Source: Paenarthrobacter sp. CM16 (GTDB lineage: Bacteria; Actinomycetota; Actinomycetes; Actinomycetales; Micrococcaceae). From it: DNA of 42,238 nt. Location: NCBI RefSeq assembly GCF_013179505.1, contig NZ_JABMCX010000002.1, positions 1 to 42,238 of the forward strand. The letters are read 5' to 3'. A model generated the notes under the pieces. It was not told the origin of the DNA. It did not search any database and saw nothing but the letters and a program-made list of their open reading frames with translations. Of the stretch, positions 36,121-42,238 are shown piece by piece. Each line of letters starts with the position of its first letter. The first letter of the stretch is position 1. Made by a program: the position numbers and the translations under genes.

Positions 36121-36150
36121 AGGATACAAGTAATAAACTTGTACTACAAG
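36121..36150 (-). promoter_or_regulatory. Promoter and FadR-type operator of the dehydratase operon
   Basis: On the minus strand TTGTAG (36149 to 36144) and TATCCT (36126 to 36121) with a 17-base spacer form a good promoter. Three half-sites, TACAAG, CTTGTA and TACAAG, overlap it. TACAAGT-5-ACTTGTA (36125-36143) and CTTGTA-C-TACAAG (36138-36150) are both perfect palindromes. A bound repressor would cover the -35 to -10 region. The regulator encoded downstream is the likely binder. Confidence 0.75.
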
Positions 36151-36161
36151 AGCCGGGGCCC

Positions 36162-36788
36162 TCAGATCCAGCCCTGTTGCCAGGCTTTCTCAGCTGCTTC
36201 GTGCCGCGATACGGCCCCGAGCTTCATCATGGCCGAGGACAGGTAATTGCGGACGGTGCCCGGCGCAAGGCGCAACTGCTCGGCAACCTGCGTCACGCTG
36301 GACGTTGATCGGCTGTACCTCAGTGCATCCAGTTCGCGGTCGGTCAGCGGGCAGCGTTCAGCGGCCAAGGCAGTCGCGGCGATTTCAGGATCGATGTAGC
36401 GTTTGCCGCCCGCCACGTCACGGATCACGTGGGCCAAGTCTTCGGCGGGGGTGGATTTCGGGACAAATCCTGAAACTTTCGATGCCAATGCCCTGCGGAG
36501 GACTCCAGGGCGGGCATGGCGCGTGACGATGATGACGCGCGTCTTGACAGTGGAGAGGATGCGGGCTGCCGCTTCGACGCCATCCATGCGCGGCATTTCG
36601 AGGTCCAGCAGGCAGATATCCGGATGGACTTCCAGTGCCAACTCGGCCGCAGTCACACCATTATCAGCGCTGGCCACTACCTCGATGTCCGGTTCCAGGC
36701 CCAACAGGGCTTCCATGGCCCCGCGGATCAGGTGTTCGTCGTCCGCGATCAACAATCGGATGGGCCGCGGGCTTGCGGGATCGGTCAC
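36162..36788 (-). CDS. NarL/LuxR-family response regulator (DesR-like)
   Basis: A 208-residue two-component regulator. The receiver domain has the acidic pair in IADDEH and phosphorylation site Asp62 in CLLDLEMPRMDG. The C-terminal LuxR-type helix-turn-helix is about 145-200 (LTDRELDALRYSRSTSSVTQVAEQLRLAPGTVRNYLSSAMMKLG). The GTG at 36788 overlaps the kinase stop as GTGA. It should be phosphorylated by the kinase encoded upstream and may bind the palindrome at 38018-38037. Confidence 0.92.
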   Translation of the reverse strand: MTDPASPRPIRLLIADDEHLIRGAMEALLGLEPDIEVVASADNGVTAAELALEVHPDICLLDLEMPRMDGVEAAARILSTVKTRVIIVTRHARPGVLRRALASKVSGFVPKSTPAEDLAHVIRDVAGGKRYIDPEIAATALAAERCPLTDRELDALRYSRSTSSVTQVAEQLRLAPGTVRNYLSSAMMKLGAVSRHEAAEKAWQQGWI

Positions 36789-38002
36789 GGAGCAATTCCT
36801 TTGGAAGGGATGGATGCCAGCAGCTCGAATCGCTCGGCATCCATGGTTGTTTGGAGTTGGCCACCCAGTGCTGAAAGCCGTTCGCGCAGTCCTGCAAGGC
36901 CGTTTCCGAGCGTTTGGACGGCCGGCGTCCCGTTGGTGACACCGTTGTTCTTGATGGTGAGGCTGCAACTGTTAGCTGACGCTGACAGCGTGATGGAAGC
37001 GTTGGTTGCGTTACTGTGCCTGAGTATGTTGGTGGTAGCCTCCCGGACCGCCATGGCCAGTGCTTTGTGAACGTCCGGGTTCCCCGGTATTGGGTCAATC
37101 GTGAGTTCGCAATGTGCTCCAGCGGCAGATAGCACCTCGCGGGCGTTCTCGAGTTCGTTTTCGAGAACCGTTCCGCGATATCCCGAGACCAAGGAGCGCG
37201 TTTCCTCGAGTGCCTGCTTTGCCGTCAGCCGTACGTCATGGATGTGGCCGCGGGCAGCCGCTGCATCGATGGTGAGCAGCCGTTCGGCAAGCTCGGACTT
37301 GAGCGCGATGACCTGAAGGTGGTGGCCCTGTATATCGTGCAGGTCTGAGGCAAAGCGCAAACGCTCCTGGGCCACCGCCAGTTCCCCGGCCATGAGCCGG
37401 TGCCTGTCCAGTTCCACCACGATGCGCCACCACCACAGGCTGCTGATCAAAACCACGGGCATCAAAGCCGCATAGCTGAAGAGCATGCGGAGGCCGGAGT
37501 CTTCCGGGAAGGCATAGCTCCGGTGATGCAGCAGCTGGTACGCGACCGGATGCAGGGCTGTGAGCGCCAGCCCGGCAGCCAGGGTGGCCAGGCGCTGCCG
37601 GGTAGGAAGCAAGCAAGCAATCAAGCAGGCAGCCAGCCACAGCGGCACGCTCCACATCAAGGCATTGGTGGTTGCAAAAAGGCCCAGTATCCAGACCACA
37701 GCCGAGGTGCCTATCAGTGCCAGGTTCCAAGCAACATGCGGAAGACCTCCGCCGAGCCCTGCTCGCAGGAACCAGCAGTAACGAATTTGGGCGGCTACCG
37801 CGCAAGCCAGGCTGATGAGGAGTATTCCCGTGACGGACTCCAACGGCGGCGTGGCCGGCTCCAATGCAAGTGCGAACAGCATGAAATCGAGAACCAGGAG
37901 GATGAACACCATGCAACCGAGGGTGTATGTCCAGGTTGTCCGCACACTGCGACCAGGGAGGGCAGTGGGCTGTAAAACATCAGGGTTGGCGGCTACGGGC
38001 AT
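36785..38002 (-). CDS. DesK-like sensor histidine kinase
   Basis: A 405-residue membrane histidine kinase. About five membrane helices (roughly residues 20-190) precede a HisKA_3 domain with phospho-acceptor His222 in SDLHDIQGHHLQVIALKSELAERLL, and an HATPase domain with VREATTNILRHSNA, NNGV and GLAGLRERL. The histidine motif resembles B. subtilis DesK. The ATG at 38002 is preferred to an in-frame start at 38125 because a perfect palindrome occupies 38018-38037 and the extra residues look non-coding. The signal sensed is unknown; membrane state or envelope stress is plausible. Confidence 0.87.
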   Translation of the reverse strand: MPVAANPDVLQPTALPGRSVRTTWTYTLGCMVFILLVLDFMLFALALEPATPPLESVTGILLISLACAVAAQIRYCWFLRAGLGGGLPHVAWNLALIGTSAVVWILGLFATTNALMWSVPLWLAACLIACLLPTRQRLATLAAGLALTALHPVAYQLLHHRSYAFPEDSGLRMLFSYAALMPVVLISSLWWWRIVVELDRHRLMAGELAVAQERLRFASDLHDIQGHHLQVIALKSELAERLLTIDAAAARGHIHDVRLTAKQALEETRSLVSGYRGTVLENELENAREVLSAAGAHCELTIDPIPGNPDVHKALAMAVREATTNILRHSNATNASITLSASANSCSLTIKNNGVTNGTPAVQTLGNGLAGLRERLSALGGQLQTTMDAERFELLASIPSKGIAP

Positions 38003-38017
38003 GACGATCAGTGTAGG

Positions 38018-38037
38018 CCCATGACATTTGTCATGGG
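38018..38037. promoter_or_regulatory. Perfect palindrome upstream of the sensor kinase
   Basis: CCCATGACA, TT, TGTCATGGG: 9-bp arms with a 2-base spacer, 16 bases before the kinase start and about 108 bases before the divergent exporter gene. It is a likely binding site for the partner response regulator. A weaker inverted repeat, TCATTT-5-AAATGA, is at 38122-38138. Confidence 0.6.
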
Positions 38038-38144
38038 TTTGCCGGCGAATCAGCACATAAATCAGTGACACCAGCGCACTACGCGGGCCCTCAGCATCCC
38101 TGAAGGATGTGATTGTCAACGTCATTTACCTGAAATGAGCAATC

Positions 38145-38618
38145 ATGATCGAGTCCCTGCAAGGTTTCACGTCCTCACTGCCCCCTATGTTGCAATGGCT
38201 CGGGGTGATGTTGATAGCGGGCATCCCGTTTGTGGATTCGTACTTCGGCGCAGTAGTAGGCGTGCTGTCCGGATTGCCGCCCGTGGTGGCCATTGCGGCA
38301 GCGGTTGTGGGAAATGTACTCTCGCTGCTCATTTTCGTCTTTGCCGCGCACAGCGTACGGGCCAAAGTGGCTGCGGGCAGGCCGTCCAAGGAGATCACGC
38401 CCCGGCGGGCAAAACTGCGGGCCACGTTCGATAAGTTCGGAGTAGCCGGTGTCAGCCTGATCGGGCCAACCATCCTGCCCAGTCAGATTACTTCCGTTGC
38501 GATGATCTCCTTCGGGGCCTCCAGGAACGCCGTTATCCTCTGGCAGATCATCTCCATCCTCATCTGGGGGACAGCTTTCGGCGTCCTGGCCACGCTCGGC
38601 ATTTCGTTGGTCCGCTAG
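38145..38618 (+). CDS. Small multi-drug export family membrane protein
   Basis: A 157-residue protein with about four membrane helices, resembling the small multi-drug export family (PPMLQWLGVMLIAGIPFVDSYFGAVVGVLSGLPP, then VSLIGPTILPSQITSVAMISFGASRNAVILWQ). A cytoplasmic basic loop (VRAKVAAGRPSKEITPRRAKLR) lies in the middle. Transport activity is not proven for most members. It is divergent from the sensor kinase across 142 bases that contain the palindrome, so it may be a target of that system. Confidence 0.75.
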   Translation: MIESLQGFTSSLPPMLQWLGVMLIAGIPFVDSYFGAVVGVLSGLPPVVAIAAAVVGNVLSLLIFVFAAHSVRAKVAAGRPSKEITPRRAKLRATFDKFGVAGVSLIGPTILPSQITSVAMISFGASRNAVILWQIISILIWGTAFGVLATLGISLVR

Positions 38619-38709
38619 GAGGCGGGGTTTGATGTGCGTGTCTTTCGAATTCCCGGATTTCTCCGTGTGGCTGCAACACACTTAGCTACGTGGCGGACAA
38701 GTACAGGGT

Positions 38710-39279
38710 ATGAGCTACCTTTCGAGAGCCCCGGATCGGGAAGAGGCCTTTCGGGCGCTGTACGAATCCGCGTACGCCGACCTGCTGAAGTTTGTGCAGC
38801 GTCGCACGGATTCAGCGGACGCCGAGGACATAGTCGCTGAGGCATTCCTTATAATCTGGCGGCGGTTTTCGGAAGCCCCGAAACAACAGGATGACGCCCG
38901 GGCCTGGCTCTTTGGCATCACACGGAATCTCATCCTGAATACTCGCCGCGGAGAGCAGCGACGGCAGGCCTTGGGTGTCCGCTTGGCAGAGGCAACAGCC
39001 ATGTCCCACAGCGATTCCCACGCTGAACTGGTCAGCAGCCGTGTCGATTTGGGCCGAGCCTGGGCGCTTCTTTCCGAAGTCCACCAAGAGGCCCTTGGGC
39101 TTGCGATTTTCGAGAACCTGGCCGCACCACAGGCAGCGCATGTAATAGGTATCTCGCCTGTCGCATTTCGGCTCCGCCTCACCCGCGCAAGGCGGGCCCT
39201 ACGGCTTCTTCTTGACCACGTCCCCCAGAACGAGTCGCCGGCGCCAGCGACATTTCCCGAAAAGGCCACGACACCATGA
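38710..39279 (+). CDS. ECF-type RNA polymerase sigma factor
   Basis: A 189-residue sigma factor with region 2 (FRALYESAYADLLKFVQRRTDSADAEDIVAEAFLIIWRRF, then ARAWLFGITRNLILNTRR) and region 4 (LLSEVHQEALGLAIFENLAAPQAAHVIGISPVAFRLRLTRARRAL). Its stop overlaps the ATG of the next gene by 4 bases. Such pairs usually consist of a sigma factor and its membrane regulator. No clear ECF promoter was found in the 91 bases upstream, so self-regulation cannot be claimed. Confidence 0.9.
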   Translation: MSYLSRAPDREEAFRALYESAYADLLKFVQRRTDSADAEDIVAEAFLIIWRRFSEAPKQQDDARAWLFGITRNLILNTRRGEQRRQALGVRLAEATAMSHSDSHAELVSSRVDLGRAWALLSEVHQEALGLAIFENLAAPQAAHVIGISPVAFRLRLTRARRALRLLLDHVPQNESPAPATFPEKATTP

Positions 39280-40100
39280 AAAACACCCGAAACATCGACA
39301 CACTTCTGCGGTCCATGGATGCTGCCGGGCAGGGAGCAGCTCCGGATCCGCGCCGTTCGCAGAACGATCTGGAACAGATCCTCAGCTCCCGCCCCACCTC
39401 TGTGAGCAGCGACCCCGGAGTCGCTGAATACAAGACGACGACGTCGCGCCCAAGCCGCCGTCGTCGTCGAACCATAGCTTTGGGTGCCGTTGCCTTTGCA
39501 GCGACGGCCGGGTTCTTGGTTGTGCCGGCACTCTCCGGTGGAGACCCTGCCTTCGCAACGTGGACCGCCGCTCCGGGTGGGCTGGTGGGGGCAGAGCGCG
39601 AGAATGCGGTCTCGGCTTGCGTGCGTTCGAGTAAAGGTGTTGGTGATGGAATGTATGCCAATGACTTGGCCGCGGCGGAAGTTGCCATCGCGGAAAGGCG
39701 CGGCGCCTGGACCACGGTTGTCCTTAGCGGCGCTGACGGTTTCGAAGCCAGCTGCACCACGGACTCCACAGCCCCGTGGTTCAAGAAGGGATCCTTCGGC
39801 TCAGTGGGTAAGCCCGGTGATGGACGCAAACCCGTTGCCCGTGAAATCAAGACCACGCAACTGGGGACCGGCGTCATCGCAGACAATCCACTCTCCATGG
39901 CTTCCGGCCAGGTTGGCCCGGACGTTGTTTCTATGACTTACACCAGCAAGGCCGGAGAGGGGATTACGGCCACGGTGTCCAAAGGCCAGTTCGCGTTTTG
40001 GCTTCCGGGTGAGGAGCTACCGAATTCGTCTGGAGAAGGCGTGCCGGTCGAAGTGACCTACACCGACAACACAACCGAAATCCGCTACCTCGGCCTCTGA
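39276..40100 (+). CDS. Membrane-anchored protein, candidate regulator of the adjacent sigma factor
   Basis: A 274-residue protein coupled to the ECF sigma gene by an ATGA overlap. About 60 cytoplasmic residues end in RPSRRRRR, then comes one membrane helix (about 66-86), then an extracellular domain of about 185 residues with two cysteines (VSACVRSS and EASCTTD) that could form a disulfide. No family is recognised, and the His-x3-Cys-x2-Cys motif of zinc anti-sigma factors is missing. Position and topology fit an anti-sigma factor, but this is inference. Confidence 0.7.
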   Translation: MKNTRNIDTLLRSMDAAGQGAAPDPRRSQNDLEQILSSRPTSVSSDPGVAEYKTTTSRPSRRRRRTIALGAVAFAATAGFLVVPALSGGDPAFATWTAAPGGLVGAERENAVSACVRSSKGVGDGMYANDLAAAEVAIAERRGAWTTVVLSGADGFEASCTTDSTAPWFKKGSFGSVGKPGDGRKPVAREIKTTQLGTGVIADNPLSMASGQVGPDVVSMTYTSKAGEGITATVSKGQFAFWLPGEELPNSSGEGVPVEVTYTDNTTEIRYLGL

Positions 40101-40128
40101 CGGGCAACTCTTTGGAGCGAAGGGAAAG

Positions 40129-40812
40129 CTACCCTCGAAGCGCTCCGAACCCCGTAATCAGTGCCTCAAGCCCCAGGCTGAAGGCCACGTCGGTAGGCCT
40201 TGTGTGCTGTTCAGCAGCCAGCCGGTCCACCGCAGCGGTGAGGTTGGGGACCTGCTCGGCGAGGCTGCCGGCGTCGAATATGTCCTCCGGTGCGTTGACG
40301 TCGTAGGCGGCGCCGAACACGAACGCTTCCAAGGCGACGATCGCGGAGATGATCATCTCGTCGGGGAAACCGGCGTCTCGGAAGCCTGCCGTCACGGCCT
40401 CGTACATGGCCAGGGTTTTGGGTGCGTCGGCCACCGGGAGTACTGCAATCACGGGGATGAGCGGCGTATGCTCCGAGAAAACGTCGCGGTAGGACCACGC
40501 CCAGCGACGCACAGCTGCATCCCACGGCTCCACCCCGAAAGCGGAGACGTCAACCATCGCTGCCAAGTGGTCTTCCACCAGCAGCAGTACGTCGTCTTTG
40601 GAGGCCACATGGTTGTAAAGGGCAGAGGGCGCGACGCCAAGGGATCGTGCCAAGGCCGCCATGGTGAGCCCGTTGTAACCCTTGTTGCTGATCAACTTGA
40701 GTGCCGCCGTCGTAATCCCCTCCTGGTCCAGGATGGCCGCCGTCGGACGTCCGGCGCGCCGGCGCACGGATTCGGCGGGGCCTGCGGATGAAGCGGGGAT
40801 GGGTGCGGGCAT
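40129..40812 (-). CDS. TetR-family transcriptional regulator
   Basis: A 227-residue repressor with a TetR N-terminal helix-turn-helix (ITTAALKLISNKGYNGLTMAALARSLGVAPSALYNHVASKDDVLLLVEDHL) and a TetR C-terminal ligand-binding domain. The ATG at 40812 follows GAAAGG 8 bases upstream; a longer frame to 40845 lacks support. It is divergent from the putrescine oxidase gene, and a 23-bp palindrome lies between them, so it probably controls the oxidase in response to putrescine or another amine. Confidence 0.9.
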   Translation of the reverse strand: MPAPIPASSAGPAESVRRRAGRPTAAILDQEGITTAALKLISNKGYNGLTMAALARSLGVAPSALYNHVASKDDVLLLVEDHLAAMVDVSAFGVEPWDAAVRRWAWSYRDVFSEHTPLIPVIAVLPVADAPKTLAMYEAVTAGFRDAGFPDEMIISAIVALEAFVFGAAYDVNAPEDIFDAGSLAEQVPNLTAAVDRLAAEQHTRPTDVAFSLGLEALITGFGALRG

Positions 40813-40892
40813 CGGGAGCCTTTCTGCTGCCTGTGTCCCCAGCATTATTCCATCGGGTCTTCACAGCAACCGCCTCCAGCGCTACTATGGAT

Positions 40893-40915
40893 GTAAATGA
40901 ATGCCATTCATTTAC
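40893..40915. promoter_or_regulatory. TetR operator candidate between tetR and puo
   Basis: GTAAATGAATG, one base, CATTCATTTAC: a perfect 23-bp palindrome centred on 40904, between the divergent genes, 37 bases before the puo start. Size and symmetry are typical of TetR-family operators. Confidence 0.8.
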
Positions 40916-40951
40916 TGGTCAGCCACCACGGACGGCCACGGAGAGGACAAC

Positions 40952-42238
40952 ATGCAGAATCTTGATCGCGACGTTGTGATCGTCGGCGCCGGACCGTCGG
41001 GGTTGACGGCCGCACGCCAACTGAAGAAGGCCGGACTCAGCGTCGCAGTGCTCGAAGCGCGCGACCGTGTAGGCGGCCGCACCTGGACCGACACGATCGA
41101 TGGCGCCATGCTGGAGATCGGCGGCCAGTGGGTTTCCCCGGACCAGACAGTCCTGATGGACTTGCTGGACGAGCTCGGCCTGAAAATGTACTCACGCTAC
41201 CGTGAAGGCGAGTCCGTCTACATCGGCGCAGACGGCAAGCGCACCCAGTACACCGGCGACACTTTCCCGGTCAGCGATGAAACCAAGGCCGAGATGGACA
41301 AGCTTGTTGCCATCCTGGACGGCCTCGCCGCCGAGATCGGCCCCACCGAGCCCTGGGCACACCCCAAGGCACGCGAGCTGGACACCATCTCCTTCCACCA
41401 CTGGCTCCGCCAAAACTCCAACGACGAGGAAGCCTGCAACAACATTGGCCTCTTCATCGCCGGCGGCATGCTTACCAAGCCCGCCCACGCCTTCTCGGCA
41501 CTGCAGGCAGTCCTCATGGCCGCCTCGGCCGGCTCCTTCAGTCATCTGACGGATGAAGACTTCATCCTGGACAAGCGCGTCATCGGCGGCATGCAGCAGG
41601 TTTCACTGCTGCAGGCAGCAGAGCTGGGTGACGACGTGGTCCTTAACAGCCCGGTCCGCACCATCAAGTGGGACGACAACAACGTCACGGTCGTCTCTGA
41701 GCAGGCAACCGTGAACGCGCGCTATGTGATCATGGCTGTGCCGCCGAACCTGTACTCCCGAGTCTCCTTCGAGCCCCCGCTGCCGCGCCGCCAGCACCAG
41801 ATGCACCAGCACCAGTCCCTGGGCCTGGTCATCAAGGTCCACGCTGTCTACGACACACCCTTCTGGCGTGAAGAGGGACTGTCCGGCACGGGCTTCAGCG
41901 CCGGCGCGCTGGTCCAGGAGGTCTACGACAACACCAACCACGGCGACACCCGCGGCACCTTGGTGGGCTTCGTTTCCGACGAAAAGGCCGACGCCGTGTT
42001 CGAGCTCAGTGCCGAAGACCGCAAGAAGGCCATCCTCGAATCGATCGCCGGCTTCCTGGGCGACAAAGCCCTCACCCCTGAGGTCTACTACGAGTCCGAC
42101 TGGGGTTCTGAAGAATGGACCCGCGGCGCCTACGCGTCCAGCTACGACCTCGGTGGCCTGCACCGCTACGGCAAGGACCAGCACGCCAACGTGGGACCGA
42201 TCTACTGGTCCTCGTCCGACCTCGCAGCCGAGGGCTAC
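40952..42238 (+). CDS. puo: Putrescine oxidase (flavin amine oxidase), 3' end cut by window
   Basis: The visible 429 codons encode an FAD-dependent amine oxidase. The N-terminal Rossmann motif VVIVGAGPSGLTAARQL and EARDRVGGRTWT bind FAD, and SPDQTVLMDLLDELGLKMYSRY, GGMLTKPAHAFSALQ and YIWSSS-like end sequence match the Arthrobacter putrescine oxidase as I remember it. It should convert putrescine to 4-aminobutanal, ammonia and hydrogen peroxide. The ATG follows GGAGAGG. The frame is open to the last base of the window (GGC TAC), so the C-terminal FAD-covering part is missing only because the window ends. A TetR gene is divergent. Confidence 0.9.
   Translation, partial: MQNLDRDVVIVGAGPSGLTAARQLKKAGLSVAVLEARDRVGGRTWTDTIDGAMLEIGGQWVSPDQTVLMDLLDELGLKMYSRYREGESVYIGADGKRTQYTGDTFPVSDETKAEMDKLVAILDGLAAEIGPTEPWAHPKARELDTISFHHWLRQNSNDEEACNNIGLFIAGGMLTKPAHAFSALQAVLMAASAGSFSHLTDEDFILDKRVIGGMQQVSLLQAAELGDDVVLNSPVRTIKWDDNNVTVVSEQATVNARYVIMAVPPNLYSRVSFEPPLPRRQHQMHQHQSLGLVIKVHAVYDTPFWREEGLSGTGFSAGALVQEVYDNTNHGDTRGTLVGFVSDEKADAVFELSAEDRKKAILESIAGFLGDKALTPEVYYESDWGSEEWTRGAYASSYDLGGLHRYGKDQHANVGPIYWSSSDLAAEGY

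Overview
The window is chromosomal DNA of a high-GC actinobacterium of the Arthrobacter/Paenarthrobacter type (Micrococcales). The evidence is the gene order around dnaN-gnd-recF-dciA-gyrB-gyrA-DUF3566, the pabA-pknB-pknA-pbpA-rodA-pstP-fhaB-fhaA cluster (same order as in Mycobacterium and Streptomyces), a 39-residue DLW-39 protein, many GTG starts, and a putrescine oxidase that reads like the Arthrobacter aurescens enzyme. The genus is inferred from remembered sequences, not from a search.

Layout. 1-515 is the right part of the dnaA-dnaN intergenic region, with one perfect DnaA box and several weak ones. 516-10177 (+) holds the replication and supercoiling genes dnaN, gnd, recF, dciA, gyrB, gyrA and a DUF3566 membrane protein. 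10291-10677 holds tRNA-Ile(GAT), the DLW-39 gene and tRNA-Ala(TGC). 10758-17393 is mixed: a GH84 hexosaminidase, an EamA exporter, a family 2 glycosyltransferase, a membrane protein with 11-residue repeats, a cyclophilin and a zinc-finger rhomboid. 17403-18032 is a GyrI-like protein.

18033-18841 has no gene but a dense cluster of DnaA boxes: five perfect TTATCCACA, two TTGTCCACA and several one-mismatch boxes. They are arranged as three near-palindromic double boxes with the same CC spacer, plus a duplicated 36-bp box-containing module. This is the most striking non-coding structure in the window. It could be the replication origin, a second part of it, or a DnaA-titrating locus.

18842-21929 (-) is a DNA-alkylation repair block. 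Two methyltransferases (Ogt type), a sigma-70-like factor and an AlkB dioxygenase are joined by 4-base start/stop overlaps and followed by a Tag glycosylase lacking three of the four zinc ligands known from E. coli Tag. An ECF-like promoter (GGAAAC, 16 bases, CGT) lies just before the first gene. This looks like a self-regulated alkylation-response operon with the sigma factor inside it.

21975-33713 is the growth and division core: crgA, a class E sortase, a 56-residue membrane protein, pabA, and the minus-strand operon fhaA-fhaB-pstP-rodA-pbpA-pknA-pknB, largely coupled by 4-base overlaps. It combines FHA adaptors, a PP2C phosphatase, a SEDS glycosyltransferase, a transpeptidase and two PASTA kinases that together control peptidoglycan synthesis.

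34087-42238 is accessory: tRNA-Leu(CAG); an L-talarate/galactarate dehydratase with a FadR-type regulator and a clear operator-promoter; a DesK/DesR-like two-component system divergent from a small membrane exporter, with a perfect palindrome between them; an ECF sigma factor coupled to a membrane protein; and a TetR regulator divergent from a putrescine oxidase (cut by the window end), with a 23-bp perfect palindrome between them. No insertion sequence, integrase, attachment site, prophage or CRISPR array was seen.
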